From positions 1 to 64,000 of the forward strand of contig JAZOVB010000154.1 in assembly GCA_045658425.1 (NCBI GenBank): a DNA stretch of 64,000 bases, given 5' to 3'. Positions 48,501-58,224 of the stretch are shown piece after piece (within the stretch, counting starts at the first letter, position 1; each line of letters opens with the position of its first letter). Below the pieces are notes generated by a model. The model saw only the letters and a program-made list of their open reading frames with translations, searched no databases and had not been told where the DNA came from. The position numbers and the translations under genes were made by a program. The DNA is from SIG450 sp045658425 (GTDB lineage Bacteria > Bacillota > Clostridia > UMGS1840 > HGM11507).

Positions 48501-49378
48501 GTTCTGCTTGCATTGAAGAATTTAAGATAGTACTTTACATTTCCTTCAATACCGTAAATATCGCCAAGCATTGTATATGTCTGCCCGCCGACAATTTCAA
48601 CCATAGGTGACTGAATACCGCAGTTATAGGTTGTAAGATTATCGTTTATATATACTGATATCTTTCCGTCACTTGATTCTTCGGTTGTTTCTTTAACAGT
48701 CATACCTTCATCTTTATTAACCCATGTTCCCGGTATTCCGTTTTCAAACGATTCTGAAAGAAGAACTGTTCCGTCGGGTGTAGGGTCTTCTTTAAGTTCC
48801 ACTTCTTTTATTACCGGATTAACAAACTTGGAAGGTTCAGGAGGTGTTACATTTCCTTTATATAATCGGAAATTGTCATAATATCCTTCACCTAAGGTTG
48901 CATTAACTGTACACAGAACAATCTGACAATATTTAGCATTTTGAGGTGCTTTTGCAGTTATTTTGGTAACCGACCATTTCCCTACTACTCCTTGTTTTGA
49001 CGCAGATGTTATCTGTTCTTGTGTTTCACTAAAGTATTTAAAGTATATATAAACAAGTCCTGAAACAACATAAGTATCTACACATGCAGTATATTCCTGA
49101 TTAGGTTCAATATCTATATACGAACTAACTACTCCGACAGAGGTTGACCCTGACTCGTCAAGAATATGTATTGACTTTTTCCCGTCTGTATATGCATCGG
49201 AAATTTCTTTTACATAGTCGCTTGACAATGCATTCCATCTGCTCCATCCGTTAGAAATACCATTTTCAAAAGATTCATAAAGCAAAGGCGTTTCATTTGC
49301 AGAATATGCGTTTACAAATGTTAACATCGGCACAAGCATTGTCACAACTGTAAATAATGCAATCAATCTTTTTTTCAT
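45509..49378 (-). CDS. Secreted beta-helix exoenzyme candidate with CBM-like, stalk and F5/8 domains
   Basis: This 1289-residue protein has a signal peptide (about 1-25) and two CBM-like jelly rolls (about 30-180 and 200-345, each opening with LLYESFENG/LLSESFENG). The beta-helix spans about 370-890, with GRHDFEASLPVTGPIAFVDN and ETHGTWSTGVLYDN, followed by an Ig-like domain (about 895-990). A copper-amine-oxidase-like stalk domain (about 1020-1135, LIPLRAIFEAL and VVPVRFVSECF) and a C-terminal F5/8 type C/CBM32-like domain (about 1150-1289, NLFDNDYTTRWG) complete it. The architecture fits an extracellular polysaccharide lyase or hydrolase with several glycan-binding modules. It starts 17 bases after the GH2 gene stop. 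Confidence 0.8.
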   Translation of the reverse strand: MKKRLIALFTVVTMLVPMLTFVNAYSANETPLLYESFENGISNGWSRWNALSSDYVKEISDAYTDGKKSIHILDESGSTSVGVVSSYIDIEPNQEYTACVDTYVVSGLVYIYFKYFSETQEQITSASKQGVVGKWSVTKITAKAPQNAKYCQIVLCTVNATLGEGYYDNFRLYKGNVTPPEPSKFVNPVIKEVELKEDPTPDGTVLLSESFENGIPGTWVNKDEGMTVKETTEESSDGKISVYINDNLTTYNCGIQSPMVEIVGGQTYTMLGDIYGIEGNVKYYLKFFNASRTELTNDSVDGGMGEWGTAVLTKTAPASAVYASIWAYTVKASTGSAYVDNVRLVKGKVKVEKPEPEYLEPRQVKPVDASLVKPDGDKLSYMTYNEQGDIVGDFSYGGFYKGECELPITANLPLVKELTPTGTEDDTAMIQTAIDEVYENATDDRMKVIKLKAGTYNINKNGLRLKSGILLSGEGQGPTGTILYAKDPVKHNVVNIAGTLPAKISKDVLVTDEYIKSGSKTINVSLEDIKEFKVGDNIVLYHPSTPEWVKGMEMVDIINVYNDDTSWAPGAVDMCTERIITAINGTEITLDFGVFVPYDKAYSQSYIYKIDESDKVQNAGIENLRFVSYYNGDPTDENHANTAIAVSNAKNIFVRDVSAKHFVYALINCGQNAKQVTALNCSSLDPVSVVTGGRRYAFAAITSAQQLLYTGCYSYDGRHDFEASLPVTGPIAFVDNIVDSSNTATETHGTWSTGVLYDNIYQVSNATKGFIALANRGIYGTKTSQGWTAAGSIIWNSLSSSLIAHKPPLTYQNFVVGTWGIYEDSPAKRMKSNNILSYKNIFRSTSHFTAEESNFATKEGSPVIGDAYIENEFTPVEPRSLYKAQLAERITGSIKNARPNAPVIVYPKSEKVTDDRFVTVSGIYQLGAEKVTVYVDDIPYNAILKNKDNSFEYTLYLKKGVHKIYATQTIDGFESTKTADRFITIGEANGNPDYLQSVYSPDKTRMLINDPRPTYDEYEKINAEEFVSKITVIVNNNKLYPDIEPFETNGRVLIPLRAIFEALSIDVSYDETTSVATATGDDTTVTISENNTTAYVNGVPHTLDVPATIVNGRFVVPVRFVSECFDADVNWDGKRKIVSIKGAGIMYHPIHSIPGELPIYNLVQSGDDGAGSVINNLFDNDYTTRWGVLYNAEKPDGAFGIFDVGSIKDITGMYIAFSNGDKRVYTIDIYVSDDGENFTLVKKGHQSTGMTTELEEVPFNATGRFIKIVNKKNSVNDWLNLQELAIIGK

Positions 49379-49395
49379 AAATTATCTCCCCGTTT

Positions 49396-52248
49396 TTATA
49401 ATTCAATTGTAAATTCAAAATTATTTATAGTTTTCTCATTAAGACGATATTTCTCTAAAAGCTGAGGACCGCAAGACGCTGAGCCTACCCCTGAATTTTT
49501 ATAATCAATTCGTATGTAAGTTGCATCATCTTTAACAAGTTCGTCAATATGCATTGCTTCTGTTAAAGACTTGGTATTATAATGAGAAACATTGAATTCA
49601 AAGCCTTTATCTGATGTAAATTTAAGCCCTTTTTTCATTTCGAGAATCTTGGTATTTATATGGTTGCCATGTTCCTGAGGAACGATATAGTTTACATACT
49701 CTTTATCGGCATTGCTTTCATACCATCCTGTTTTCGCGTGATGTTTCATATCGCAGTAATTTTCGTAAGGTCCCATTCCGAAATACTTGAATTCATCGTT
49801 TATATAATGTGTTTTAAATTCAAAGCCTAAGCGCGGAAGCCATATACAGTCTTTTCTCATATCTCCTGATAAATTTACCTTTAAAGAACCATCTTCAAAA
49901 AATGAATATTTAAGTTCATATTTGAAAAACGGCATTCTTGATACACATGCAAGCGAACCTTTAACTGTAATTACATTATTTTTTGCCTCACAGGAATAGC
50001 ATTTATTAAACAACTTATCAAAGCCTTCAGCATGCCAGTCTCTTGTGAATTTATACCATTTGTTTTTAACAACTCTTTCGTTATCTATAGGAGCACGCAT
50101 TACGGTAAGTTTAACCCTGTCTTTTAAGAGTTCAATACCATTTTTTTCTATACTTTCAAGTTCTCCATAAGTTTTAGAGATAACATATTTAAAATTATCT
50201 TTACTTACTACAAAAGATTTCTCGTTCTCTGTAATTTCTATCGGCTTGCGTTCAGTCTTACTGTTAATGCATACTGCATTCATATCAAGTTGTACAGATG
50301 CAACCTCATAATCATTTACATCATACAAATAACAATTAACAAAAGCACCCAATTTACACGAATTTACAGTTAAAATCTCAGTAGTTGCTGTTTCCTTAGG
50401 TTTAAGATTAAATTCCATTGCTTTGCTTTCAATAATCTTGCCGTCAACTTCACAATCATACCTGAATGTAAACTCATTTAAGTTGGTAAAATCAAACAGG
50501 TTTGTTACGCTGAGTGTTGAGCCTGAAAGAGAGCATTTTATATTCTGATAAGCAGTTTTAATATTTAAAGTGCCTGCTTTGAAACTTCTGTCGTAAAACA
50601 CCATGCCGTCAGCACAGAAATTAAGGTCATGAGTATCTTCATTTTCAAAATCTCCGCCGTATTTAGGAACCCCGTCAACTAAAACTGTATGGTCTGCCCA
50701 TTCCCAGATACATCCGCCGATAAGTTTTGGATATTTATAGAAAAGTTCCCAATAATCCATTACATCGCCAGGACCGTTGCCCATAGCGTGAGAATATTCA
50801 CAAAGAAACAAAGGCAATTTTTTTGTTTCATCTTTTGCGTATTCTTCCGTCAAATCAACAGGTAAATACATTCTTGAATGTATATCAGGTCTTTCATAAA
50901 ATTCAGGATATTTAACACTTGACCTTGATGCATTTTCGCAGTGAACAAGTCTTTTTTTATCCGTTTTTCTTAAATATTCAATCATTTTAACATGATTAGC
51001 ACAATGACCGCTTTCATTACCCGTTGACCAACTGAAAATCGAGGTATGATTTTTATCTCTTTCATACGCTCTTACCATTCTTTCCATAAACGGTTCAAGC
51101 CACTCTTTTTTATTTCCTATCCATTCATCAGGAAATTCCACCATATCATAATCATCAAAAACTTCGGGCTTTCTGTTAACAAACCCGTGCGTTTCAAGGT
51201 CGGTTTCAAGCATAACATAAAATCCAAGTTCGTCACACATATTTAAAAACTTAGGTGTCGGAGGATAATGTGATGTTCTTATAGTGTTTATATTGCATTT
51301 TTTCATTTGGGATAAATCATATAAAAGTTCTTCATCGGTCATACACCATCCATTTTCAGGATGTGTATCGTGATGATTTACTCCTTTGAGTTTTACACGG
51401 ACTCCGTTGACACAAAAAGCACTTTCTTCATCTATGCTGTATTTGACAAATCCTATTCTCTGCCTGATTTTCTCTTCTTTATATTCAAACACCAAATCAT
51501 ATAAATATGGTTTTTCAGCATTCCATAAAACAGGGTTTGCAACTTCAAATTCTGCTTTTCCATGAGCATCTTTTTCTTCTATTAATTCTGCTCCGTCAAA
51601 TAAGGATATCTTTGCACTGCCCTCAAAATCAACAAGTATTTTATTATCTTCGGTTTCTATTTTAATATCTTTTATATGACCGTAAGGGCGGTTTAAAATA
51701 TACACATCTCTGAATATACCGTTAAATCTGAAAAAGTCCTGATCTTCCATATAACTTCCGGCACACCATTTATGAACTTTGCAAAGAATGGTATTCGTTC
51801 CGCTTTTTACATATTCTGTAATATCAAATTCTGCCTGAAGATGACTTCCCTGCGTATAGCCAACATATTTATCATTAATAAAAAGTTGTAAATCAGAGGA
51901 AACACCTTCGAATACTATGTAGTAGCATCTGTCGGTCTCTTTAATTTCGAATTCTCTTTTATATATCCCAAGGGGGTTTTTATCAGGCACATAGGGGGGG
52001 TCAACGGGATAAGGATAATTTACATTAGCATAATTGGGGCTTCCATACCCTTTAAGTTGCCAGCAGGACGGAACTGAAATGGTATCCCACTCAGTTATTT
52101 CCTTTTCTTCATTACAATCGGCATCATAGTATTTAAAAAGCCATTCTCCATTAAGCAGTTGATAAAAATTTTCATTTTCAGGAATATAGTAAGAACGCTG
52201 AGGCATTCTGTTTTCACATATATTATTTAAATCTTCGTAAAACCGCAT
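49396..52248 (-). CDS. GH2 beta-galactosidase (LacZ type)
   Basis: About 950 residues. The N-terminal jelly-roll sugar-binding domain runs to about residue 190 and a middle Ig-like domain to about 300. The TIM barrel contains GVNHHDTHPENG, the acid/base Glu in WSTGNESGH and the nucleophile Glu in LCEYSHAMGNGPG. The C-terminal beta-sandwich has GMGPYENYCDMKHHAKTG, typical of LacZ-like GH2. No signal peptide, so it acts on imported galactosides. The start at 52248 is preceded by GGAGG. The ATG at 52335 lies at or upstream of the promoter -10 box and has no ribosome-binding site. It heads the locus 2 train and is divergent from an AraC gene. Confidence 0.92.
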   Translation of the reverse strand: MRFYEDLNNICENRMPQRSYYIPENENFYQLLNGEWLFKYYDADCNEEKEITEWDTISVPSCWQLKGYGSPNYANVNYPYPVDPPYVPDKNPLGIYKREFEIKETDRCYYIVFEGVSSDLQLFINDKYVGYTQGSHLQAEFDITEYVKSGTNTILCKVHKWCAGSYMEDQDFFRFNGIFRDVYILNRPYGHIKDIKIETEDNKILVDFEGSAKISLFDGAELIEEKDAHGKAEFEVANPVLWNAEKPYLYDLVFEYKEEKIRQRIGFVKYSIDEESAFCVNGVRVKLKGVNHHDTHPENGWCMTDEELLYDLSQMKKCNINTIRTSHYPPTPKFLNMCDELGFYVMLETDLETHGFVNRKPEVFDDYDMVEFPDEWIGNKKEWLEPFMERMVRAYERDKNHTSIFSWSTGNESGHCANHVKMIEYLRKTDKKRLVHCENASRSSVKYPEFYERPDIHSRMYLPVDLTEEYAKDETKKLPLFLCEYSHAMGNGPGDVMDYWELFYKYPKLIGGCIWEWADHTVLVDGVPKYGGDFENEDTHDLNFCADGMVFYDRSFKAGTLNIKTAYQNIKCSLSGSTLSVTNLFDFTNLNEFTFRYDCEVDGKIIESKAMEFNLKPKETATTEILTVNSCKLGAFVNCYLYDVNDYEVASVQLDMNAVCINSKTERKPIEITENEKSFVVSKDNFKYVISKTYGELESIEKNGIELLKDRVKLTVMRAPIDNERVVKNKWYKFTRDWHAEGFDKLFNKCYSCEAKNNVITVKGSLACVSRMPFFKYELKYSFFEDGSLKVNLSGDMRKDCIWLPRLGFEFKTHYINDEFKYFGMGPYENYCDMKHHAKTGWYESNADKEYVNYIVPQEHGNHINTKILEMKKGLKFTSDKGFEFNVSHYNTKSLTEAMHIDELVKDDATYIRIDYKNSGVGSASCGPQLLEKYRLNEKTINNFEFTIEL

Positions 52249-52326
52249 ATTTTCCTCCGATATATGAAAAAATTTTAAATTCTCATTGTTTTTAAAATTA
52301 ATTGATGATATAATATTTTCAAGTTT

Positions 52327-52355
52327 ATTATACACATCAGAAGCAGTTTGGTAAA
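52327..52355 (-). promoter_or_regulatory. Promoter of the locus 2 operon
   Basis: On the minus strand TTTACC (52350-52355), 17 bases, then TATAAT (52327-52332). Transcription would begin near 52320, which supports the internal translation start of the GH2 gene. Confidence 0.55.
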
Positions 52356-52401
52356 TGGAATATATTGTAATAATATATGAATATCTTACAAAGGTGATAC
52401 T

Positions 52402-53205
52402 ATGAATAAAATGGTAATTAATTTAACGCAAGAGAACTCGACGCTTCCTCCTGTAGTTTTAAATACAGTAAGCAATTATTTCAAACAAGGTGTGGTAAAC
52501 AGACCGTTCGGTGCTGATTATCATCAGATTTTGTTTGTTTTGGAAGGTAAAGGTACTCTTACCTATAAAAATAAAATTTTTACATTGGATAAAGGTTGTT
52601 CCTTTTACACTGCTCCAAATATACCAATATCATATCAGGGTACAGATAATATGATTGTAGCATTTCTTACAGTCAGAGGAGATGCCCTTTCGCAACTTGC
52701 CAAGTTCTACCGTTGCAAAGGATTTTTATTCTTCTCCGATGTTGATATAAGAAAGTATTTACTGGATATAAATGCTATTATAGACGAATATCAATCATAT
52801 AAAAGAGAAGGTATTATTTCTTTGTTATCCTATTCGGTATATGTAAATTTTTTTGAACATCAACAAAAAAAACTAAATATTTTTGATGAAATCGCCATAT
52901 ATATCGACAAGAATTTTACGAAGAAAATCACCTTAAATGATATAGCATTGACATTTGGAATATCAGTATCAAAACTTTGCTGTGACTTCAAGAAAAAATT
53001 CAACTGTACCGTTTTTGAGTATATTCTTAAGTTAAGATTAAATTATGCCCGAAACATTTTTTTAACGAACAATGATGCCAGAACAAAAGATGTCGCACTT
53101 TCCTGCGGTTTTGAAGATATCAGTTATTTCTGCAAGGCATATAAACAAAAATTTAAAGTTAGCCCATCTGTCGATAAATATAATATAAACAACTTATCAG
53201 AATAA
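52402..53205 (+). CDS. AraC-family transcriptional regulator (locus 2 head)
   Basis: This 267-residue protein has an N-terminal cupin-like domain (about 20-110, DYHQILFVLEGKGTL and FYTAPNIPISYQG). A C-terminal AraC double helix-turn-helix covers about 165-260 (ITLNDIALTFGISVSKLCCDFK and TKDVALSCGFEDISYFCKAYK). AAAGGTG precedes the ATG. It is divergent from the GH2 gene and probably senses a sugar released by that pathway. It ends 23 bases from the convergent ManA-ROK gene with no evident terminator between. Confidence 0.9.
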   Translation: MNKMVINLTQENSTLPPVVLNTVSNYFKQGVVNRPFGADYHQILFVLEGKGTLTYKNKIFTLDKGCSFYTAPNIPISYQGTDNMIVAFLTVRGDALSQLAKFYRCKGFLFFSDVDIRKYLLDINAIIDEYQSYKREGIISLLSYSVYVNFFEHQQKKLNIFDEIAIYIDKNFTKKITLNDIALTFGISVSKLCCDFKKKFNCTVFEYILKLRLNYARNIFLTNNDARTKDVALSCGFEDISYFCKAYKQKFKVSPSVDKYNINNLSE

Positions 53206-53228
53206 AACATCAAGAGTACAAATTGCAT

Positions 53229-55127
53229 TTATTCATTTTTCCAAAGTAATGCAGCACCTATTATTCCTGCGTCATTTCCAAGACTTGCTATTTGCACATC
53301 GGTTTGTTTTTTCCCGAATCTTGCAAAGGATTTTTCTTTAATGTGTTTTCTTATCGGTCTTAACATTGTATCGCCTGCATTACTCACTCCGCCGCCTATA
53401 CAAACAACTTCAGGCTGAAATATATTTACAATATTAACAACGCCCTCCGAAAGATAATTGAGGTATTTTCTTACAACCTCTTTTGCTGTCTTATCATTAG
53501 TTTCAAATGCGGTTTTCCCGTTAACTCTTGAAAGTTTTGGCACAGTCTCCCACATTTTGCTTTGGGGATTTTCCTTCATTGCTTTTTTCGTTTGATTTAT
53601 AAGCGCTGTTGCGGATGCGTACGCTTCAAGGCATCCCTTTCTTCCGCAGGTGCATCTTTCGCCATCAAGGCATACTGACATATGCCCAAGTTCTGCACCT
53701 TTGCCATATGCACCTGTATACAGGCGTCCATTACAAATTATTCCGCCTCCTACACCTGTGCCAAGGGTTAACATAACCATATTGTCTGTTCCCTTACCGC
53801 TTCCTGCAAGGAATTCCCCCCATGCAGCAGCGTTGGCATCATTTTCAACATATACTTTTTTACCGAGTAAATTTTCCATAAAATCTACTATAGGAACATC
53901 ATAAAATTCAAGGTTATTTGAAAATTCCACTTTACCTGTTTCTTTTTCTATTGCACCGGGACAACCAATTCCAACCGTCTTAATATCCGAAAAGAAAATT
54001 CCGCTTTCTTTCGCAGCCTCTTTAGCACATTCTGCCATATCATAAAATATATGTTCATATGGTCTTGGCAAATTTGTTTTCCTGTTTGCGCGTCCATAAA
54101 TCACACCGTATTCATCAACAACGGCAGCCGCTATATTTGTACCGCCTAAATCTATGCCGATATAGTAATTCGGCTGATTTGATACATGAAGTATTGTTGC
54201 TTTTCCCGAAAGTTCATAACGACCCATTGATGCAGGTATGAAAACAGTTTCACCGGTTTTTACCGTTTCGCAGTAATTTTCCGACTTAAGTTCTAATGCC
54301 CCGTCTGTAACAATCAGAACATGGTAACTTTTTTCATCTGCACAAAGTTCCCTGTCACCACTAAGGTTAAGTTCTTTAACCGAAAAGTACTTGCAACTGC
54401 CAATTAGTCTTGTGCCATCAGAGCATACGGGGATTTTCCTCGCTTGTATTTTTCTTAAATTAGAAGCCTTTATGCCTTTTTCAATATGCAGTTCTCTCGG
54501 TTTTCCGTCTTTTCCTAATCTGCAATAGTCATAAAGACGATATGTAACATTACTGCTTTGCTGAATTTCTGCAATAACATTCCCTTTACCAATAGCGTGA
54601 ACTGTCCCTGCTTCTACAAAGAATACATCCCCCTTTTTAGAGGGCACTGTATTAAGAAGCATTTCTACATTATTTTCTTCTATTGCTTTTTTAAGTTCTT
54701 TATCTGTTATATCATTTTTAAACCCATAGGTCATTTTAGCATTTTTATCAGCCTGAACTACATACCACATTTCAGTTTTGCCATTCTGGTTTTCCCATTC
54801 GGCTGCCTGTTCATCATTCGGGTGAACCTGAACACTTAAATTATCCTGCGCATCAATCAGTTTAATAAGTATGGGAAATTCTTTGCTTTCGCATAATGTT
54901 CCGATACATGATGGATTTTCTTTTATATATGAGGCAAATGTTTTATTATGTTCATCACCACTAATTGTGCAAAGTCCATCATTATGGCAACTAAGTTCCC
55001 AGCTTTCAGCCAGAGGAGTAATGTCGGTGTCTTTACCATAGTTTACACGAAGTTTTTCTCCTCCCCATATATAATCCTTATATACGGGTTTTAATTTTAA
55101 AGGTTTAAGAACCTTAGTCGTTAACAT
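53229..55127 (-). CDS. Fusion of mannose-6-phosphate isomerase and ROK sugar kinase
   Basis: This 632-residue protein contains two whole enzymes. Residues about 1-315 are a class I ManA-type isomerase, with the zinc-site segment LSVQVHPND (about 97), GKTEMWYV (about 115), FVEAGTVHAIG (about 170) and a C-terminal cupin. Residues about 318-632 are a ROK kinase: IGIDLGGTNIAAAVVD nucleotide loop, ENDANAAAWGE, LTLGTGVGGG, AELGHMSV and the zinc motif CTCGRKGCLEAYAS. Together they could phosphorylate a hexose and interconvert mannose-6-P and fructose-6-P in one polypeptide. It is in the same direction as the GH38 alpha-mannosidase gene 29 bases upstream, so mannose is the likely substrate. Confidence 0.92.
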   Translation of the reverse strand: MLTTKVLKPLKLKPVYKDYIWGGEKLRVNYGKDTDITPLAESWELSCHNDGLCTISGDEHNKTFASYIKENPSCIGTLCESKEFPILIKLIDAQDNLSVQVHPNDEQAAEWENQNGKTEMWYVVQADKNAKMTYGFKNDITDKELKKAIEENNVEMLLNTVPSKKGDVFFVEAGTVHAIGKGNVIAEIQQSSNVTYRLYDYCRLGKDGKPRELHIEKGIKASNLRKIQARKIPVCSDGTRLIGSCKYFSVKELNLSGDRELCADEKSYHVLIVTDGALELKSENYCETVKTGETVFIPASMGRYELSGKATILHVSNQPNYYIGIDLGGTNIAAAVVDEYGVIYGRANRKTNLPRPYEHIFYDMAECAKEAAKESGIFFSDIKTVGIGCPGAIEKETGKVEFSNNLEFYDVPIVDFMENLLGKKVYVENDANAAAWGEFLAGSGKGTDNMVMLTLGTGVGGGIICNGRLYTGAYGKGAELGHMSVCLDGERCTCGRKGCLEAYASATALINQTKKAMKENPQSKMWETVPKLSRVNGKTAFETNDKTAKEVVRKYLNYLSEGVVNIVNIFQPEVVCIGGGVSNAGDTMLRPIRKHIKEKSFARFGKKQTDVQIASLGNDAGIIGAALLWKNE

Positions 55128-55156
55128 AAATTATTATCCTTCTATATTTTTCGTTA

Positions 55157-58135
55157 TTATATTTTAAATTTCAAAGTTACAACTTCATAATTTTTTATTT
55201 TTAATTCTACTTTTCTGCCACTATGCTCAATCTTAGTTATATTATTTTCAAGCATATCGCATATATATACTTCCTTGAAATCAAAACCGGTAGTAATAGT
55301 TGCATCCACCTTAGAATTATAGGTTTCATACATTCTTACAACAACCGAATTGTCATCCTCTGCCTTCTTTACAGTTTCTACAACAACAGAGTCAGTATCA
55401 GATGACACTAAAGAATAACAATCGCAAAGAATACCATTATTTGCATTTATTTCAGATGCTTCCAAAGGCATATTTAAAAGATAGCCCTGCTTAACTACAT
55501 CAGAATGTTCAAGATTGCCTTTATGAGGATACAGGCTATATGTAAACTCGTGCTGACCTCTGTCTGCTTCAATATTCGGATATGTTGCTGCTTTAAGCAG
55601 AGATATTCTCATTACATTATCTTCTATGCTGTAACCGTATTTACAGTCATTGATAATACTTACTCCGTAGTCGGTTTCAGAAAGGTCTGCCCATTTATGA
55701 GCACAAACTTCAAACTTTGCTGCATCCCATGAGGTATTTTTATGAGTAGGTCGTTTAAGATTACCAAATTGAATATCATATGTAGCATTCATACTGCGTA
55801 TATCAACAGGGAATGATGCTTTGAGCATAACATGGTCTTCATGCCAGTCAACTTTAGTATTAAAATCTATTCTTTTTGAGCCGGGTTTTATTGATATAAC
55901 CTGACAAATTTCCGATTTACCGTATTTACGGATAATTTTTATGCCGTTTTCAAGCAATTCAACATTTGAAACATCGTCCGCTACCCACATTTTCTGCTTG
56001 TAGTATTCGGTTATTTCCCATGCATCGTATGCTCTTGGATAATCTTCATATACTTCAAGTCTGTTTGCTTCGCCGTATTTAATAATTTCTCTTTCCTCCG
56101 ATTTATCATAAACCGAAATAATATGATACTTATCGTTGAAAGTCACTTTGATTACATCATTTTCTAAAATCTTATCTGATGCTGTAACCTTATTTTTTGT
56201 TTCCACCGCTTCAATAACTTTCCAGCCGTGTGCAGGTACAGCCTCTGCATAGTAATTCTTATTTTCAAAAGTAATATAATCACTTACAGTAAATGGAGTT
56301 GGATTGTATACGAATATTCCTCCATCAGTTTTAACAGACGCCTTTATAGAAGATATACCATCATCAACAATTTGTCTTCCGGCTTTTAAAATTTCAGGAT
56401 ATTCCTTATCGGTCACATCATATACTTCTTTTATTGAAGAACCGGGAATAATATCGTGGAACTGGTTTAAAAGTATATTAACCTGATTTTTTCTAAGTAT
56501 TTCCTGCGGATAATCTTTGCTGCATAAAAGCATATTTGCAGTTGCCACACTTTCGGCTTCCTGATACAAAAGTTCACTTTTTCTGTTAAATCTTTTGTTC
56601 TTAGCCATAGATGTATAGGTGCCTCTGTGCATTTCAAGATACATTTCGCCTACCCAGCGAGGTCTTGAATACTCTTTAGTATTCGCATAGAAGGTTTTTT
56701 CACATTTATCAAAATGCTCCGTACCCTTTTTCATTATAGTTTTAGGCATGCCCGGAATACCATATTTTAATCTCTGGTAGTTTTCAAGCATTTCATAGGT
56801 AGGGCCTCCGCCACCATCGCCAAAACCAAAAGTAAGTAAGTTTTCATTGGTTATATTTTTATCTTTAAATCTTTCGGTGTAGTATTTTACTTTTTCGGGA
56901 GTTAATTTTATAGCATAATGTTCTATAAGATTTGCAAAAACACGGCTACCGTCAATACCTTCCCATTCAAATAAATCGTGAGGAAGTTTATTTGTTTCAT
57001 TCCAACTCATTTTTGTTGTGAAGAACTGTGTTACCCCGCACTTTTGCAAAATCTGCGGTAACGCTCCGCTATATCCGAATACATCAGGCAACCATAAAAT
57101 TTTATTGTCTATACCAAATTCTTCTTTCATAAAGCGTTTACCATACATAATCTGGCGAATTAAACTTTCTCCGCTTGAAAGGTTGGTATCAGCCTCCAGC
57201 CACATAGCACCTTCTGCTTCCCATCTGCCTTCCTTTATACGCTCTTTTATTTCCTGATAAAGAACAGGGTCATTCTCTTTAACATACTGATAAAGCTGAG
57301 GTTGACTCGACATAAAAATATAATCATCATATCGTTTCATAAGATTAAGAACTGTAGAAAAACTTCTTTGCACCTTTTCTTTTGTCTGTTCTACAGTCCA
57401 GAGATATGCAACATCTATATGAGTATGACCAACACAGTTTGTGATAACATCCGCATCATTTTCACATATTTTACCGTAAAACTCATCTTTCATATATCTT
57501 GATGCTGCATCAATACTCTTATAAAATGATTCGGAATAGAAATCTCTCAAATCGAGCAACAAAGTAGCCTCATCAAGTGCTTTGCGTATCTTTATATAAT
57601 CAGTACTGTTTTCCTCAAGAAGTTGCATACATTCATGAGGAACACCTATATCGTAGTAAAGCCCTTCAATACGCATATCCACTATATCCAAAGAAGGCTC
57701 AAAAGCAAAATCTCCGCCTTCCATTCCTGTGTATAAATACATATATACATCATATATTTTATCAAATTCCAATGGCAAGCATGTATGATTGGTATCCATA
57801 GCCTGAACTGTTTTACCATCAACAAACACAGTAACCTGAGGGTTCTTTGCATCCCAGAGCCCTTCTCTTCCCGTTCTTACACAAAGTCTTGGTTCGCTTC
57901 CATCTCTTGATTTTCCGGTGTTGACTGCTATATGAATCCAATAATGCTTATCTATACCGCTGTACCGCTCAAATGCACTTGCTTTACGCCACGGCATATC
58001 TTGCGTTGGCGGAATATTATCTTTTTTATACTCTGCACATTCAACAAAATCGTATTCCAAAGCCCTGTGACCAATAACTTTCAATGTATCAAGTTTATTT
58101 TTTATAACATTTATTTTTTCTCTTATAAAGTCCAT
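55157..58135 (-). CDS. GH38 alpha-mannosidase
   Basis: This 992-residue cytoplasmic-type protein has the GH38 N-terminal domain. GHTHIDVAYLW supplies the zinc-binding His and Asp (about 235), MWLEADTNLSSGE follows at about 320, and the nucleophile Asp lies in ILWLPDVFGYSGALPQIL (about 365). The helical middle domain contains NILLNQFHDIIPGSSIKEVY (about 555-575), and beta-sandwich domains follow. Length is normal for bacterial GH38. No signal peptide. AGTGGAGG precedes the ATG. It is the first gene of an operon with ManA-ROK and is divergent from an AraC gene, which makes an alpha-mannoside uptake and catabolism unit. Confidence 0.94.
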   Translation of the reverse strand: MDFIREKINVIKNKLDTLKVIGHRALEYDFVECAEYKKDNIPPTQDMPWRKASAFERYSGIDKHYWIHIAVNTGKSRDGSEPRLCVRTGREGLWDAKNPQVTVFVDGKTVQAMDTNHTCLPLEFDKIYDVYMYLYTGMEGGDFAFEPSLDIVDMRIEGLYYDIGVPHECMQLLEENSTDYIKIRKALDEATLLLDLRDFYSESFYKSIDAASRYMKDEFYGKICENDADVITNCVGHTHIDVAYLWTVEQTKEKVQRSFSTVLNLMKRYDDYIFMSSQPQLYQYVKENDPVLYQEIKERIKEGRWEAEGAMWLEADTNLSSGESLIRQIMYGKRFMKEEFGIDNKILWLPDVFGYSGALPQILQKCGVTQFFTTKMSWNETNKLPHDLFEWEGIDGSRVFANLIEHYAIKLTPEKVKYYTERFKDKNITNENLLTFGFGDGGGGPTYEMLENYQRLKYGIPGMPKTIMKKGTEHFDKCEKTFYANTKEYSRPRWVGEMYLEMHRGTYTSMAKNKRFNRKSELLYQEAESVATANMLLCSKDYPQEILRKNQVNILLNQFHDIIPGSSIKEVYDVTDKEYPEILKAGRQIVDDGISSIKASVKTDGGIFVYNPTPFTVSDYITFENKNYYAEAVPAHGWKVIEAVETKNKVTASDKILENDVIKVTFNDKYHIISVYDKSEEREIIKYGEANRLEVYEDYPRAYDAWEITEYYKQKMWVADDVSNVELLENGIKIIRKYGKSEICQVISIKPGSKRIDFNTKVDWHEDHVMLKASFPVDIRSMNATYDIQFGNLKRPTHKNTSWDAAKFEVCAHKWADLSETDYGVSIINDCKYGYSIEDNVMRISLLKAATYPNIEADRGQHEFTYSLYPHKGNLEHSDVVKQGYLLNMPLEASEINANNGILCDCYSLVSSDTDSVVVETVKKAEDDNSVVVRMYETYNSKVDATITTGFDFKEVYICDMLENNITKIEHSGRKVELKIKNYEVVTLKFKI

Positions 58136-58224
58136 AAAATACCTCCACTCTACTATTCAATATACATTATACAAAACCTCAATTAAAAAATCTTCTATTG
58201 ACTTGACTTTATTTTTATGTTATT

